NCBI RefSeq assembly: GCF_012317045.1
Contig: NZ_CP051154.1
Location: 3,596,001-3,660,000 of the forward strand
Origin: Leifsonia sp. PS1209
GTDB lineage: Bacteria; Actinomycetota; Actinomycetes; Actinomycetales; Microbacteriaceae
DNA: 64,000 nucleotides
Reading direction: 5' to 3'
Both the position numbers and the translations under genes were made by a program. Each line of letters starts with the position of its first letter. Within the stretch, counting starts at the first letter, position 1. Of the stretch, positions 17,640 to 25,758 are shown piece after piece. The notes below the pieces were generated by a model. That model searched no databases, had not been told where the DNA came from, and was given only the letters and a program-made list of their open reading frames with translations.

Positions 17640-17666
17640 GGGCCGGGGCCGGGGCCGGGGCCGGGG
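17640..17666. repeat. GGGGCC hexanucleotide repeat
   Basis: Five G-tracts (three to four G each) separated by CC, that is about four and a half GGGGCC units, end 2 nt before the stop codon of the minus-strand ATPase gene. The run satisfies a simple G-quadruplex pattern on the plus strand. Confidence 0.8.
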
Positions 17667-17668
17667 CA

Positions 17669-19561
17669 TCAGCGCGCGGCGCGGACGGGGCGCGGGTCGG
17701 CGAGGGAGGCCGTGGCGGGAGCCGCGCGCGCGTCCAGCCGGCCGCCGATCGCGCGGAGCGCGGCGAGGATGGTGGCCAGGTCGACCACCTCCTGGATGAG
17801 CGCGCCCGCCGTCGCCGGGATGAACCCGAACGCCGCGATCAGCATCAGCACCACGGAGACCGCGATGCCGAGCCAGATGCTCTGCAGCGCGATCCTGACC
17901 GTGTCCTTCCCGAACTGCACCGCGCGGGCGACGCCGGAGATGTCGTCCACCAGGATCACGGCGTCCGCCGACTCGCTCGCCGCTGTCGCCCCCTTCGCGC
18001 CCATCGCGACGCCCACGTCCGCCGCCGCCAGCACCGGGGCGTCGTTCACGCCGTCTCCGACCATGATCACCGGGCGCTCCGCGATGGCGGCCACCTCCGC
18101 GACCTTGTCGGCGGGCAGGCACTCGGCGCGCACCCGGGTGACGCCGAGCTCCGCGGCGATGTGCGACGCCGTCTCCTGCGCGTCGCCCGTCAGGATCATC
18201 GTGCGGGTGACGCCCAGCTCGGCGAGCCGGGCGATCGTCGCCTTCGCGTTCGCGCGCAGCCGGTCGCGGGCGAGGATCGCGCCGGCGTATCGGCCGTCGA
18301 TCGCCACGTACACGGCCAGTTCGCCCGGCGCGATCTCCGTGCGGCGCGCATCCGGGGCGTGGGCGGCGACGAACGCGAACTTGCCCACCACCACCTCCCT
18401 GCCCTGGATGCTGGCGACGACCCCGTTGGTGGCCGCCTCCTCCGCCGACTCCGCCTCGTGCAGCGACAGCCCCCTCTCCCTGGCGGCGTCGATCATCGCC
18501 GCGGCCAGGACGTGGGACGAGTACTGCTCGGCGCTCGCCACCGCCCCGAGCACCTCGGCGGAGGTGAACGGCGCCTCGACCCTGACCTCGGTGAGCGCGG
18601 GCGTCCCGTAGGTGAGCGTGCCCGTCTTGTCGAACACCGCCGTCCGGGCCCGCGACAGCGACTCCAGCACTCCGCCGCTCTTGACGATGATGCCGTTGCG
18701 CGCCGCCCTGCTCATCCCGCCGATGAACGCGACAGGAGCGGCGATCAGCAGCGGGCACGGCGTGGCGAGTACGAGCACCTCGGCGAACCGCACCGGATCG
18801 CCGCTGACCGCCCAGGCGATGGCGCCGAGCGCCAGAGAGAACACGGTGAACGGCACGGCGTAGCGGTCGGCCAGCCGCACGACCGGCGCCTTGCTCTCGG
18901 CCGCCTGCGCCACGAGCGCGACGATCTGCTGGTACTGGCTGGCCGATGCGGTCTCCGTCGCGCGCAGCTCGACCGCCGCATTCCCGTTGACCACGCCGCT
19001 GAGGATGGTGTCGCCCTCGTGCTTCTCGACCGGGATGCTCTCCCCCGTGATCGACGACTCGTCCACCGTGGTCTCCGCCGAGAGCAGCACGCCGTCCACC
19101 GGCACGATCTCGGACGGACGCACGAGCAGCACGTCGCCAGCACGCACCTCGTCGATGTGCACGTCCTCGTACCCACCGCCCTGGGCAGCGCGGTGGGTGA
19201 GCTGCGGTGCCCTGGTGAGCAGCGCATCCAGTTCTCGCTTGGCCCGCTGGTTGGCGTAGTCCTCCAGGGCGTCGCCGCCGGTGAGCATGAGCACCACGAC
19301 CAGGGCAGCGACGTACTCGCCGACGAGCACCGTGGACACAATGGCGGTCACGGCCAGGATGTCGAGGCCGAACTCGCGCCGCAGCATCGCGCGGACCATC
19401 CCCACCGCCTGCCACGCGGCGATCACGAGCGCGTACGCGCTGAACAGCCACTGCACGATCCAGCCGGCGCCGGTCGCGGCGAGCACGATCCCGATCACGC
19501 CGATGACGACGGTGAGCGTGACCACCCAGTAGCGCCGGGCGAGACCGATGACGCGGGACAT
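17669..19561 (-). CDS. Heavy-metal translocating P1B-type ATPase
   Basis: 630 aa. Membrane helices at the N-terminus, an actuator domain with TGES, a transmembrane metal motif TPCPL, the phosphorylation site DKTGT and the hinge GDGVNDAPVL. No N-terminal metal-binding CxxC domain. The membrane motif is TPC rather than the CPC of Cu or Zn/Cd pumps, and the usual HP of the ATP-binding domain reads HV (SSHVLA). Exports or loads a transition metal across the membrane; ion unknown. No metal regulator adjoins it. Confidence 0.9.
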   Translation of the reverse strand: MSRVIGLARRYWVVTLTVVIGVIGIVLAATGAGWIVQWLFSAYALVIAAWQAVGMVRAMLRREFGLDILAVTAIVSTVLVGEYVAALVVVLMLTGGDALEDYANQRAKRELDALLTRAPQLTHRAAQGGGYEDVHIDEVRAGDVLLVRPSEIVPVDGVLLSAETTVDESSITGESIPVEKHEGDTILSGVVNGNAAVELRATETASASQYQQIVALVAQAAESKAPVVRLADRYAVPFTVFSLALGAIAWAVSGDPVRFAEVLVLATPCPLLIAAPVAFIGGMSRAARNGIIVKSGGVLESLSRARTAVFDKTGTLTYGTPALTEVRVEAPFTSAEVLGAVASAEQYSSHVLAAAMIDAARERGLSLHEAESAEEAATNGVVASIQGREVVVGKFAFVAAHAPDARRTEIAPGELAVYVAIDGRYAGAILARDRLRANAKATIARLAELGVTRTMILTGDAQETASHIAAELGVTRVRAECLPADKVAEVAAIAERPVIMVGDGVNDAPVLAAADVGVAMGAKGATAASESADAVILVDDISGVARAVQFGKDTVRIALQSIWLGIAVSVVLMLIAAFGFIPATAGALIQEVVDLATILAALRAIGGRLDARAAPATASLADPRPVRAAR

Positions 19562-19645
19562 GCGGCCAGTCTTGCCCACGATCCGCCGCCGCGCCAGGGC
19601 CGGTGGTCGCACGCGTCCATGCCGCTGCCCGCATACGGACGGGAC

Positions 19646-19651
19646 TAGGTT
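19646..19651 (+). promoter_or_regulatory. -10 element of a probable leaderless transcript
   Basis: TAGGTT lies 7 nt before the ATG of the RraA-like gene, with no Shine-Dalgarno sequence. Confidence 0.4.
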
Positions 19652-19658
19652 CTGACGC

Positions 19659-20354
19659 ATGGACATGGACGAACTCAGCGAGCCGCTCCCCACCGCCGCC
19701 GTCGCGGACGCCGCCGTGCGGCTCGGAATCCGGGTCTCCGCCGCACCGGCCGCCCTGCTCCCGCTGCTCCCCGGCACGGCGTTCGCAGGACCGGCGGCCC
19801 CCGTCACGCACCTCGGCAGCGTGGATGTGCTGCTCGAGGCCATCGACGACGCCCCGCCCGGCGCGGTGCTCGTGGTCGACAACGGCGGCCGCCACGACGA
19901 GGCCTGCGTCGGCGACCTCATGCTCCTCGAAGCCCGGGAGGCCGGGATGCGCGGAGCGGTCATCTGGGGACGCCACCGCGACACCGCGCAACTTCGCGAG
20001 ATCGGGCTGCCGGTGTTCAGCCTCGGTGCGTACCCCTTCGGACCGCGGCGGGTGCCGCCCGCCGGCCGGGCGATGCGGAGCGCGTACCTCGACGGCGTGC
20101 CCGTCGGTGCAGGCGACTGGATCGTCGCGGACGACGACGGCGTGCTGGTGGTGGGGCAGGACCGGCGCGAGGAGCTCGTGGCGACGGCGGTGCGCATCCA
20201 GTCGGTGGAGGGCGAGCAGTCGCAGCGGATGCGCGCAGGGGCGTCGCTGCGCGATCAGCTGGACTTCGCCGAGTACCGCCGCAGGCAGGCCGCCGACCCG
20301 GAATTGACGCTGCGGCGCCACCTGCAGGAGACCGGCGGCGCAATCGAGACCTGA
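19659..20354 (+). CDS. RraA-like / HMG-CHA aldolase family protein
   Basis: 231 aa. The core matches the RraA fold: PTAAVADAAVRLG at the start, the GAVLVVDNGG strand, the E(A)REAGMRGAVIWGRHRDT loop that carries the conserved Arg-Asp, and GDWIVADDDGVLVV. In relatives this loop binds divalent metal for class II retro-aldol cleavage, or the protein inhibits RNase E. With no aromatic-degradation genes nearby I cannot choose. Diverges from the metal ATPase. Confidence 0.8.
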   Translation: MDMDELSEPLPTAAVADAAVRLGIRVSAAPAALLPLLPGTAFAGPAAPVTHLGSVDVLLEAIDDAPPGAVLVVDNGGRHDEACVGDLMLLEAREAGMRGAVIWGRHRDTAQLREIGLPVFSLGAYPFGPRRVPPAGRAMRSAYLDGVPVGAGDWIVADDDGVLVVGQDRREELVATAVRIQSVEGEQSQRMRAGASLRDQLDFAEYRRRQAADPELTLRRHLQETGGAIET

Positions 20355-20366
20355 CGTCCGCCTGCG

Positions 20367-20927
20367 TTAGCGCGCAGGCTGGCCCGTGCGCTTCTGCCCG
20401 TCCGAGCCCGGCCAGATGGTGTAGCTGATCGGCCAGATCGCGGCGATGCCGAGGATCAGCGTCAGCGTGCCCAGCCAGGCGCTGAGCGCGGCGGTGCGGG
20501 CCTCGTCGCCGACCACCAGGATCGCGGCGAGCAGCAGGGCGCAGGCGATCGCCCAGGCGATGACGGTCTGACCGAACACCTTCCACTCGTGCAGCACGCG
20601 CCGCCGCCCGCCTTTCGGGATGCGCTCCGGCGCCGGGGCGCCGTCGTAGCGGTGGGCGAACCGCGCATCCATGCGGCTGATGATGCCGTGCCCGAAGGCC
20701 ACGGAGAAGCCGAGGTACGCGGCGGCGAGCCCGTGCGCCCACTCGGCTGTCGCGCCGCCGGCGAGGTCGGCGACGGTCGCGGCGAGCAGCACCAGGTCGG
20801 CGACGGGCACGAGCACCAGGAGCACGGAGCCGAGGCGGCGACGGCGCAGGGCGTAGCGGGCGAGCAGGCCGCCGAGCAGGAAGACCCAGAACAGGATCTC
20901 GCAGGCGATGATGACGAAGACGAGCAT
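20367..20927 (-). CDS. Integral membrane protein of unknown function
   Basis: 186 aa with about five hydrophobic segments. The N-terminus (MLVFVIIACEILFWVFLL) and a basic loop PKGGRRRVLHEWK between helices are notable. No recognised domain. It shares a short divergent promoter region with a TetR-family gene whose palindromic operator lies between the two, so it is the likely target of that repressor. Confidence 0.8.
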   Translation of the reverse strand: MLVFVIIACEILFWVFLLGGLLARYALRRRRLGSVLLVLVPVADLVLLAATVADLAGGATAEWAHGLAAAYLGFSVAFGHGIISRMDARFAHRYDGAPAPERIPKGGRRRVLHEWKVFGQTVIAWAIACALLLAAILVVGDEARTAALSAWLGTLTLILGIAAIWPISYTIWPGSDGQKRTGQPAR

Positions 20928-20937
20928 GGGTCCATGT

Positions 20938-20955
20938 CTAGCACATTTGTACTAG
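20938..20955. promoter_or_regulatory. TetR operator between divergent genes
   Basis: Inverted repeat CTAGCACA-TT-TGTACTAG matches in 7 of 8 arm positions. It overlaps the plus-strand -10 TAGAGT (20953-20958), 6 nt before the TetR ATG, and a minus-strand -10 TAGACA close to the membrane-protein ATG. Binding would silence both genes. Confidence 0.6.
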
Positions 20956-20964
20956 AGTGGGGTC

Positions 20965-21570
20965 ATGCGGACCACAGAGACCCCGGACGAACGCCGCCGC
21001 GACATCGGTGAGGCCGTCTGGCGCATCATCCGGCGCGACGGCATCAACGCCGTGAGCACGCGCACCGTCGCCGCGGAGGCCGGGATGGCCCTCGGCTCGC
21101 TGCGGCACTACTTCCCGCGGCAGCCGGACGCCGTCGCCTTCGCCATGCGACTCGTCATCGAGCGGGCCACCGGCCGCATCCAGAGCATCATCGCGGACGC
21201 GGGTGACGCCGGACCGGACGGGCTCGCCCTGTTGGAGCAGTTCCTGCCGCTCGACGACGACCGCAGGGAGGAGATGGAGGTCTGGCTGGTCTTCGCGGGG
21301 GCGGCCATCGCCGACGACGAGCTCGCGCCGGTGAAGCGCGAGTCCGACGCCGCGATGCTCGACCTCATCCGGCAGGTGGTGGCGGCGAGCGCTCCGGACG
21401 ATGTTCCCGCCGCGCGCATCCAGCGGGAGGCCGACCGGATGCGGGCGCTGATCGACGGCCTGGCCGCCCACCTCGTCGGGAGACACCCGGCACTGACGCC
21501 GGAGTCGGCGCGCTCGATCCTGGCCGAGGACTACCGGCGACTGTGGGAGCGACCGAGCCCCGGGGAGTGA
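20965..21570 (+). CDS. TetR/AcrR family transcriptional regulator
   Basis: 201 aa. N-terminal helix-turn-helix with ISTRTVAAEAGMALGSLRHYFPRQ-type arrangement (residues about 28-52), then a helical ligand-binding domain. It faces the membrane protein gene across one palindrome and probably represses itself and that gene. The inducer is unknown. The VOC gene follows 42 nt downstream. Confidence 0.9.
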   Translation: MRTTETPDERRRDIGEAVWRIIRRDGINAVSTRTVAAEAGMALGSLRHYFPRQPDAVAFAMRLVIERATGRIQSIIADAGDAGPDGLALLEQFLPLDDDRREEMEVWLVFAGAAIADDELAPVKRESDAAMLDLIRQVVAASAPDDVPAARIQREADRMRALIDGLAAHLVGRHPALTPESARSILAEDYRRLWERPSPGE

Positions 21571-21574
21571 AGTT

Positions 21575-21589
21575 CTGAAATATATTCAG
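21575..21589. promoter_or_regulatory. Short AT-rich dyad upstream of the VOC gene
   Basis: CTGAA and TTCAG arms flank an AT-rich centre that also contains TATATT, a possible -10. Arms are only 5 bp, so this is tentative. Confidence 0.25.
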
Positions 21590-21612
21590 GCCCGCCAGCG
21601 TTGTAGAACGCC

Positions 21613-22485
21613 ATGACCGACCTCCTTCCCGCCGACTCCGCGATGGGCGCGGTGACGCTCCGCGTCGCCGACCTCGACGCCATGACCACCTACTACCGCG
21701 ACGCCGTAACCCTGAGCGTGCTCGCACAGGAGGGCGGCAGGACGATCCTGGGACGCGGCAGCACCCCCGTCGTGATCCTGGAGCACGCCCCCGAACTGCG
21801 CCACGCAGGGCCACGCGACGCCGGGCTGTTCCACACGGCCATCCTGTTCGACACGGAGGAGACGCTCGCCGCCGCGGTGTACTCGGTCGCCCGCCGCGCG
21901 CCAGGCACGTTCACCGGCAGCGCCGACCACCTCGTCAGCAAGGCCTTCTACTTCACCGACCCGGAGGGCAACGGCGTCGAGCTGTACTGGGACCGCGACC
22001 GCAGCCAGTGGAGCTGGACCCACGGCCAGGTCGAGATGGCGACCCTCTACCTCGACCCCAACGGCTTCCTCGGCGAGCACCTCACCGAGCGTGCTGCGAC
22101 TCTGGCCGACGCGGCAGGAGACGAGCGCATCGGCGACGCGGTCGTCGGCCACGTGCACCTCTCGGTCGGGGATGTGGCCTCCGCTCGCGCGTTCTACGTC
22201 GACCGCCTCGGCTTCGAGGCGACGGCGACGCTGGGCGACCAGGCGCTGTTCGTCAGCGCGGGCGGCTACCACCACCACATGGCCATGAACACCTGGAACA
22301 GCAGGGGCGCCGGCCCCCGACGCCTGGCACTCGGACTCGGCGAGGTCGAGATCCACGTGCCCACGGCCGACGACCTCGGCGAACTCACCGAGCGGATGCG
22401 GCACTACGGCGTGCAGACCCGCGACGACGGGCGCTCCGTGGCGTTCGACGACCCGTGGGCCAACGCCGTGCGCGTCGTCGCCTGA
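21613..22485 (+). CDS. VOC family (CatE-like) metalloenzyme
   Basis: 290 aa with two vicinal-oxygen-chelate modules (about residues 10-130 and 170-285). Metal-ligand type positions include the His in GLFHTAI and the Glu in GNGVELYWDR of the first half, and HVHLSVGD in the second. It resembles Bacillus CatE/YwkB-type catechol-2,3-dioxygenase or glyoxalase-like proteins. Substrate unknown. Converges on the DHA2 exporter across a hairpin. Confidence 0.85.
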   Translation: MTDLLPADSAMGAVTLRVADLDAMTTYYRDAVTLSVLAQEGGRTILGRGSTPVVILEHAPELRHAGPRDAGLFHTAILFDTEETLAAAVYSVARRAPGTFTGSADHLVSKAFYFTDPEGNGVELYWDRDRSQWSWTHGQVEMATLYLDPNGFLGEHLTERAATLADAAGDERIGDAVVGHVHLSVGDVASARAFYVDRLGFEATATLGDQALFVSAGGYHHHMAMNTWNSRGAGPRRLALGLGEVEIHVPTADDLGELTERMRHYGVQTRDDGRSVAFDDPWANAVRVVA

Positions 22486-22496
22486 CCCGTTAACGG

Positions 22497-22533
22497 CGCA
22501 ACCGCCCGTCCCGGCGTGGGGCGAGCGGCTGCG
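22497..22533. terminator. Hairpin between the convergent VOC and exporter genes
   Basis: Arms 22497-22512 and 22518-22533 pair at about 13 of 16 positions (one further G-U) around a 5-nt loop, between two converging stop codons. Confidence 0.5.
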
Positions 22534-22549
22534 GGATGCGCGGTCGGCG

Positions 22550-24226
22550 TCAGTCGACGACGGGCGCTGCGTGCGCTCCGTGCGGCGGTTCCTCGCCGGA
22601 GGCGAGGCCGGTCGCAGGAGGGACGTCCGCGGCGTGCGAGCCGTGCTGGACGGCATCCACCGGCACCGGAGCGGCGTGCGAGCCGTGCGATGCAGCGCCG
22701 ACAGGAGCAGGAGCCTCGGCGGGCGCACCGGCAGCAGCAGCGGCTCCCGGGCCCCACGCCGGCGGCTTGGGCCGCTCCCACCACACGACGATGAGCGCAC
22801 CGAGGAACGCGACGATCGCCGGCAGAAGCAGCGCCTCCGACATGGCCTGGGTGAACCCGGCGTGCAGGAAGGTCGGAAGCTCGGTTCCCGCACCAGCCTC
22901 GGTCGGCGCTCCGCCCGGCGCCTTGGGCAGGTCGACGGCGAGACGGCTCGAGATGAGGGCGGCGATGGATGCGCTGCCCAGCACCGCGCCGATCTGACGG
23001 GTCGTGTTGTACACGCCGGAACCGGCGCCGGCCTGGTTCATCGGCAGGTTGCGGGTGACGGTCGTGGAGATCGGACCCCAGACGCCCGACATCGCGATGC
23101 CGAGCGTGGCGCTCGGTGCGAGCAGCCACCAGATCGACACATCCGGTGTCAGCAGGCGCGAGTACCAGAACAGCGACAGCGCGAACAGCACGAGTCCGGT
23201 GGTGGCGAAGTAGCGCGGATTGATCCGGTCGATCAGCTTGCCGACGAACGGCGCGAGCACACCGGAGAAGACCGCCATCGGGGCGAGCATCAGAGCCGAC
23301 TGGGTCGGGGTCAGACCGCGGACCGTCTGGAAGTAGAACACGAGAGGCAGCGCCATGCAGGTCACCGCGAAGCCGACGGTGGTGATCGCGGCGTTCGAGA
23401 GCGAGAAGTTGCGGTCGCGGAACAGCTTCAGCGGCAGCAGCGGCTCCTTCTTGTTGAACGCCTGCCAGACGACGAACGCGATCAGCACGACGATGCCCGA
23501 GATGATCAGGCCCCACACCGTGATCGGGCCGGTGATGGTGCCCCAGTCGTACGTGCCGCCCTCCTGGATGCCGAACACCAGCAGGAACATGCCGACGCCA
23601 CTCAGGACGACGCCGAGGATGTCGAAGCTGTGCGAGTGCGTCGGCAGCTTCGGCACGAGCCGGGCCGCCAGGATGAACGCGACGACGCCCACGGGCACGT
23701 TGATGAAGAAGATCCACTCCCAGCCGAGGCCGTCGACGAGCACGCCGCCGAGCAGCGGGCCGATCAGGGTGGCGACGCCGGCGACGGCGCCCCACAGCCC
23801 CATCGCAGCACCGCGGCGGTCCGGCGGGAAGATGCGGGTGATGACGGCCATCGTCTGCGGCGTCATCAGCGCGGCGCCGAGACCCTGCACGACCCTCGCC
23901 GTGATGAGCATCCCGATGCCGCCGCCCGGCATGACACCGGAGAAGCCGCACCAGGCGGAGGCGAGCGTGAAGATCACGAGGCCGATGAGGTAGAGGTTCT
24001 TCGGGCCGAAGCGGTCACCGAGACGACCGGTGATGAGCAGAGGGACGGCGTACGCGAGGAGGTAGGCGCTGGTCACCCAGATGACCGCGTTGTAGTCGGT
24101 GCCGAGGTCGAGGCCCTTCATGATCGCCGGGTTGGCGACCGACACGATGGTCGTGTCGATGAGGATCATGAAGAACCCGATGACCAGGGCCCACAGTGCG
24201 GGCCACGGCTTCAGTTCTTTTTCCAT
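22550..24226 (-). CDS. DHA2-type MFS multidrug exporter
   Basis: 558 aa, 14 membrane segments as in EmrB/QacA. Motif A GRLGDRFGPKNLY and the DTTIVSVANPAI of helix 1 are clear. The C-terminal tail of about 60 residues is unusual: it carries three near-repeats of HGSHAA/HGAHAA separated by Pro/Val-rich spacers. It is downstream of a PadR regulator (14-nt gap), which probably controls it. Expected to export drugs or other amphiphiles using the proton gradient. Confidence 0.92.
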   Translation of the reverse strand: MEKELKPWPALWALVIGFFMILIDTTIVSVANPAIMKGLDLGTDYNAVIWVTSAYLLAYAVPLLITGRLGDRFGPKNLYLIGLVIFTLASAWCGFSGVMPGGGIGMLITARVVQGLGAALMTPQTMAVITRIFPPDRRGAAMGLWGAVAGVATLIGPLLGGVLVDGLGWEWIFFINVPVGVVAFILAARLVPKLPTHSHSFDILGVVLSGVGMFLLVFGIQEGGTYDWGTITGPITVWGLIISGIVVLIAFVVWQAFNKKEPLLPLKLFRDRNFSLSNAAITTVGFAVTCMALPLVFYFQTVRGLTPTQSALMLAPMAVFSGVLAPFVGKLIDRINPRYFATTGLVLFALSLFWYSRLLTPDVSIWWLLAPSATLGIAMSGVWGPISTTVTRNLPMNQAGAGSGVYNTTRQIGAVLGSASIAALISSRLAVDLPKAPGGAPTEAGAGTELPTFLHAGFTQAMSEALLLPAIVAFLGALIVVWWERPKPPAWGPGAAAAAGAPAEAPAPVGAASHGSHAAPVPVDAVQHGSHAADVPPATGLASGEEPPHGAHAAPVVD

Positions 24227-24240
24227 GGAAAGTGTTCCTG

Positions 24241-24822
24241 TCAGTGATGCTTCTCCTCGGACCAGGACAGTTCGCCCGATACGAGGTCGTCGATGAGGGA
24301 TTCCAGCCAGGTCGCTTCGACCTCGCTGATGGCCCTGCTGTACTGCACGTTGATCCAGTACTTGCGCGGCAGCCGCTTGGCCTCCAGGTCGGCGATCCCC
24401 GCATCCATCGCCGCCAGGTCGGCGCGGATGAGCGCGACCCTGTTGCGTAGGAGCTGGATGACGGACTCGACGGGAAGGTTGTGCGACTCGCCCAGGGCGA
24501 GCGGGAACTCCGGGTATTCGTTGATGGGTGTCGCGAGGATTTCCGCGACCCGTTCGGTGAGCACGAGATAGCCGCTCTCGGTGATCTCATACGTGGTGCG
24601 CTCCGGCCTGTTGCCTTCGCGCTCTGTTCCGATCGCACGCACCAGCCCCTGCCCGGCGAGCCGGTCGACGGTGTGATACAGCGACCCGGGCCGCACCTTG
24701 ACCACGCGTTCCTCCGAGCGCTGCACCAGGGTCTGGTACATCTCGTACGGATGCATCGGTCGCTCGACGAGCAGCGCGAGGGCTGCGACGCCGAGCGGCG
24801 TGAGCGTGGTGGTGGGGGGCAT
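24241..24822 (-). CDS. PadR family transcriptional regulator
   Basis: 193 aa. The winged-helix N-terminus reads TPLGVAALALLVERPMHPYEMYQTL and the wing EITESG(Y) is typical; the C-terminal helical domain supports dimerisation. It is the first gene of an operon with the DHA2 exporter. A perfect palindrome upstream (24855-24870) and a further half-site at 24841-24846 fit autoregulation released by an exported compound. Confidence 0.92.
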   Translation of the reverse strand: MPPTTTLTPLGVAALALLVERPMHPYEMYQTLVQRSEERVVKVRPGSLYHTVDRLAGQGLVRAIGTEREGNRPERTTYEITESGYLVLTERVAEILATPINEYPEFPLALGESHNLPVESVIQLLRNRVALIRADLAAMDAGIADLEAKRLPRKYWINVQYSRAISEVEATWLESLIDDLVSGELSWSEEKHH

Positions 24823-24840
24823 GTGTGGTGGGATCCTTGG

Positions 24841-24870
24841 TATTCCTGGCTGATTATTCCTTGAGGAATA
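24841..24870. promoter_or_regulatory. Candidate PadR operator
   Basis: A perfect inverted repeat TATTCC-TTGA-GGAATA (24855-24870) with an extra TATTCC half-site at 24841-24846. It overlaps the AT-rich promoter region of the padR-exporter operon and lies about 30-50 nt from the PadR start codon. Confidence 0.55.
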
Positions 24871-24926
24871 TACGGCGTGGACTAAGGCAATGTCAACCCC
24901 CGCCGGCCGAACAGGCGGGCTAAGGT

Positions 24927-24936
24927 CATACGTATG
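24927..24936. promoter_or_regulatory. ATACGTAT operator 1 (autoregulation of the FadR-type gene)
   Basis: CATACGTATG, a perfect 10-bp palindrome, overlaps the ATG (24934) of the GntR gene. A -10 like TAAGGT (24921-24926) precedes it by 7 nt, so the mRNA may be leaderless and the operator would cover the transcription start. Confidence 0.6.
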
Positions 24937-25758
24937 GCGCTTGACTCACATTCGGCGGCCCGCCTCATCCCGCAGCGGCTCCCCGCCGCCCGGCTCGGCG
25001 TGGCCGTGGTCGCCGAGCTGGTCGAGCTGATCGTCACCGGACAGCTCAACGAGGGCGACCTCCTGCCGCCCGAGGGACCGCTCAGCGAGCACTTCGGCGT
25101 GAGCCGCACGGTGCTGCGCGAGTCGGTCAAGCGGCTGGAGGAGAAGGGCCTCGTGATCGTCTCCCAGGGGCGGGGCACGCAGGTGCTCGCTCCCGGGTAC
25201 TGGAACATGCTGGATCCCGTGGTGCTGTCCGCGCTGATCGACAACGACGAGAGCGTCGGCGTGCTGGACGAGCTGACCGTGGTGCGGGCGAGCCTGGAAT
25301 CCGCGATGGCCGGCGCCGTCGCGGAGACGCACACCTCCGAGGAGCTGCGCCGGCTGAACAACGCGCTCACGGCGATGCGCGAGAGCGAGTCCGAGACGGA
25401 CTCGTTCCGTCAGGCCGACGTGGTCTTCCACTACGCGCTGATGGAGATCTCGGGGAACCGGCTGGCGGAGAACATCGCCAAGCACCTCTACAAGCGCGCC
25501 GTCGAGTCCAGCCGCTACCAGGGCATCAACCCCCCGGATGCTGTGGCGCTGACCCTGGATGAGCACGCGGCCATCGTCGAGGCGATCGAGCGCAAAGACG
25601 TCCAGGGAGCGCAGAAGGCGATGCACGACCACATCCACATCTCGTGGGAGCGCCGCCGCCTTCCCGACCACGCACCGCGCAGCAGGGCGAGCCAGAAGGG
25701 GCAGCCGGGCAAAGGGCAGCCGGGCCAGAAGGCGCAGCGCGCTCAGGCGAGCGAGTAG
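24934..25758 (+). CDS. GntR regulator, FadR subfamily
   Basis: 274 aa. Winged helix at about residues 18-85 (EGDLLPPEGPLSEHFGVSRTVLRESVKRLEEKGLV as separate motifs), then an all-helical FCD ligand domain with several His residues suited to metal-assisted binding of a sugar acid. A Lys/Gln/Gly/Pro-rich tail ends the protein. It converges on, and overlaps by 16 bp, the last gene of the sugar operon. Palindromes at its own start and before two other sugar genes mark it as the likely regulator. Confidence 0.9.
   Translation: MALDSHSAARLIPQRLPAARLGVAVVAELVELIVTGQLNEGDLLPPEGPLSEHFGVSRTVLRESVKRLEEKGLVIVSQGRGTQVLAPGYWNMLDPVVLSALIDNDESVGVLDELTVVRASLESAMAGAVAETHTSEELRRLNNALTAMRESESETDSFRQADVVFHYALMEISGNRLAENIAKHLYKRAVESSRYQGINPPDAVALTLDEHAAIVEAIERKDVQGAQKAMHDHIHISWERRRLPDHAPRSRASQKGQPGKGQPGQKAQRAQASE

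Noticed and set aside
17406..20321. A 971-aa open frame on the minus strand
   Set aside because: It runs antisense to purC and the RraA-like gene and out of frame through the metal ATPase. Composition is Arg/Gly/Ala/Pro-rich, as expected of high-GC shadow frames.
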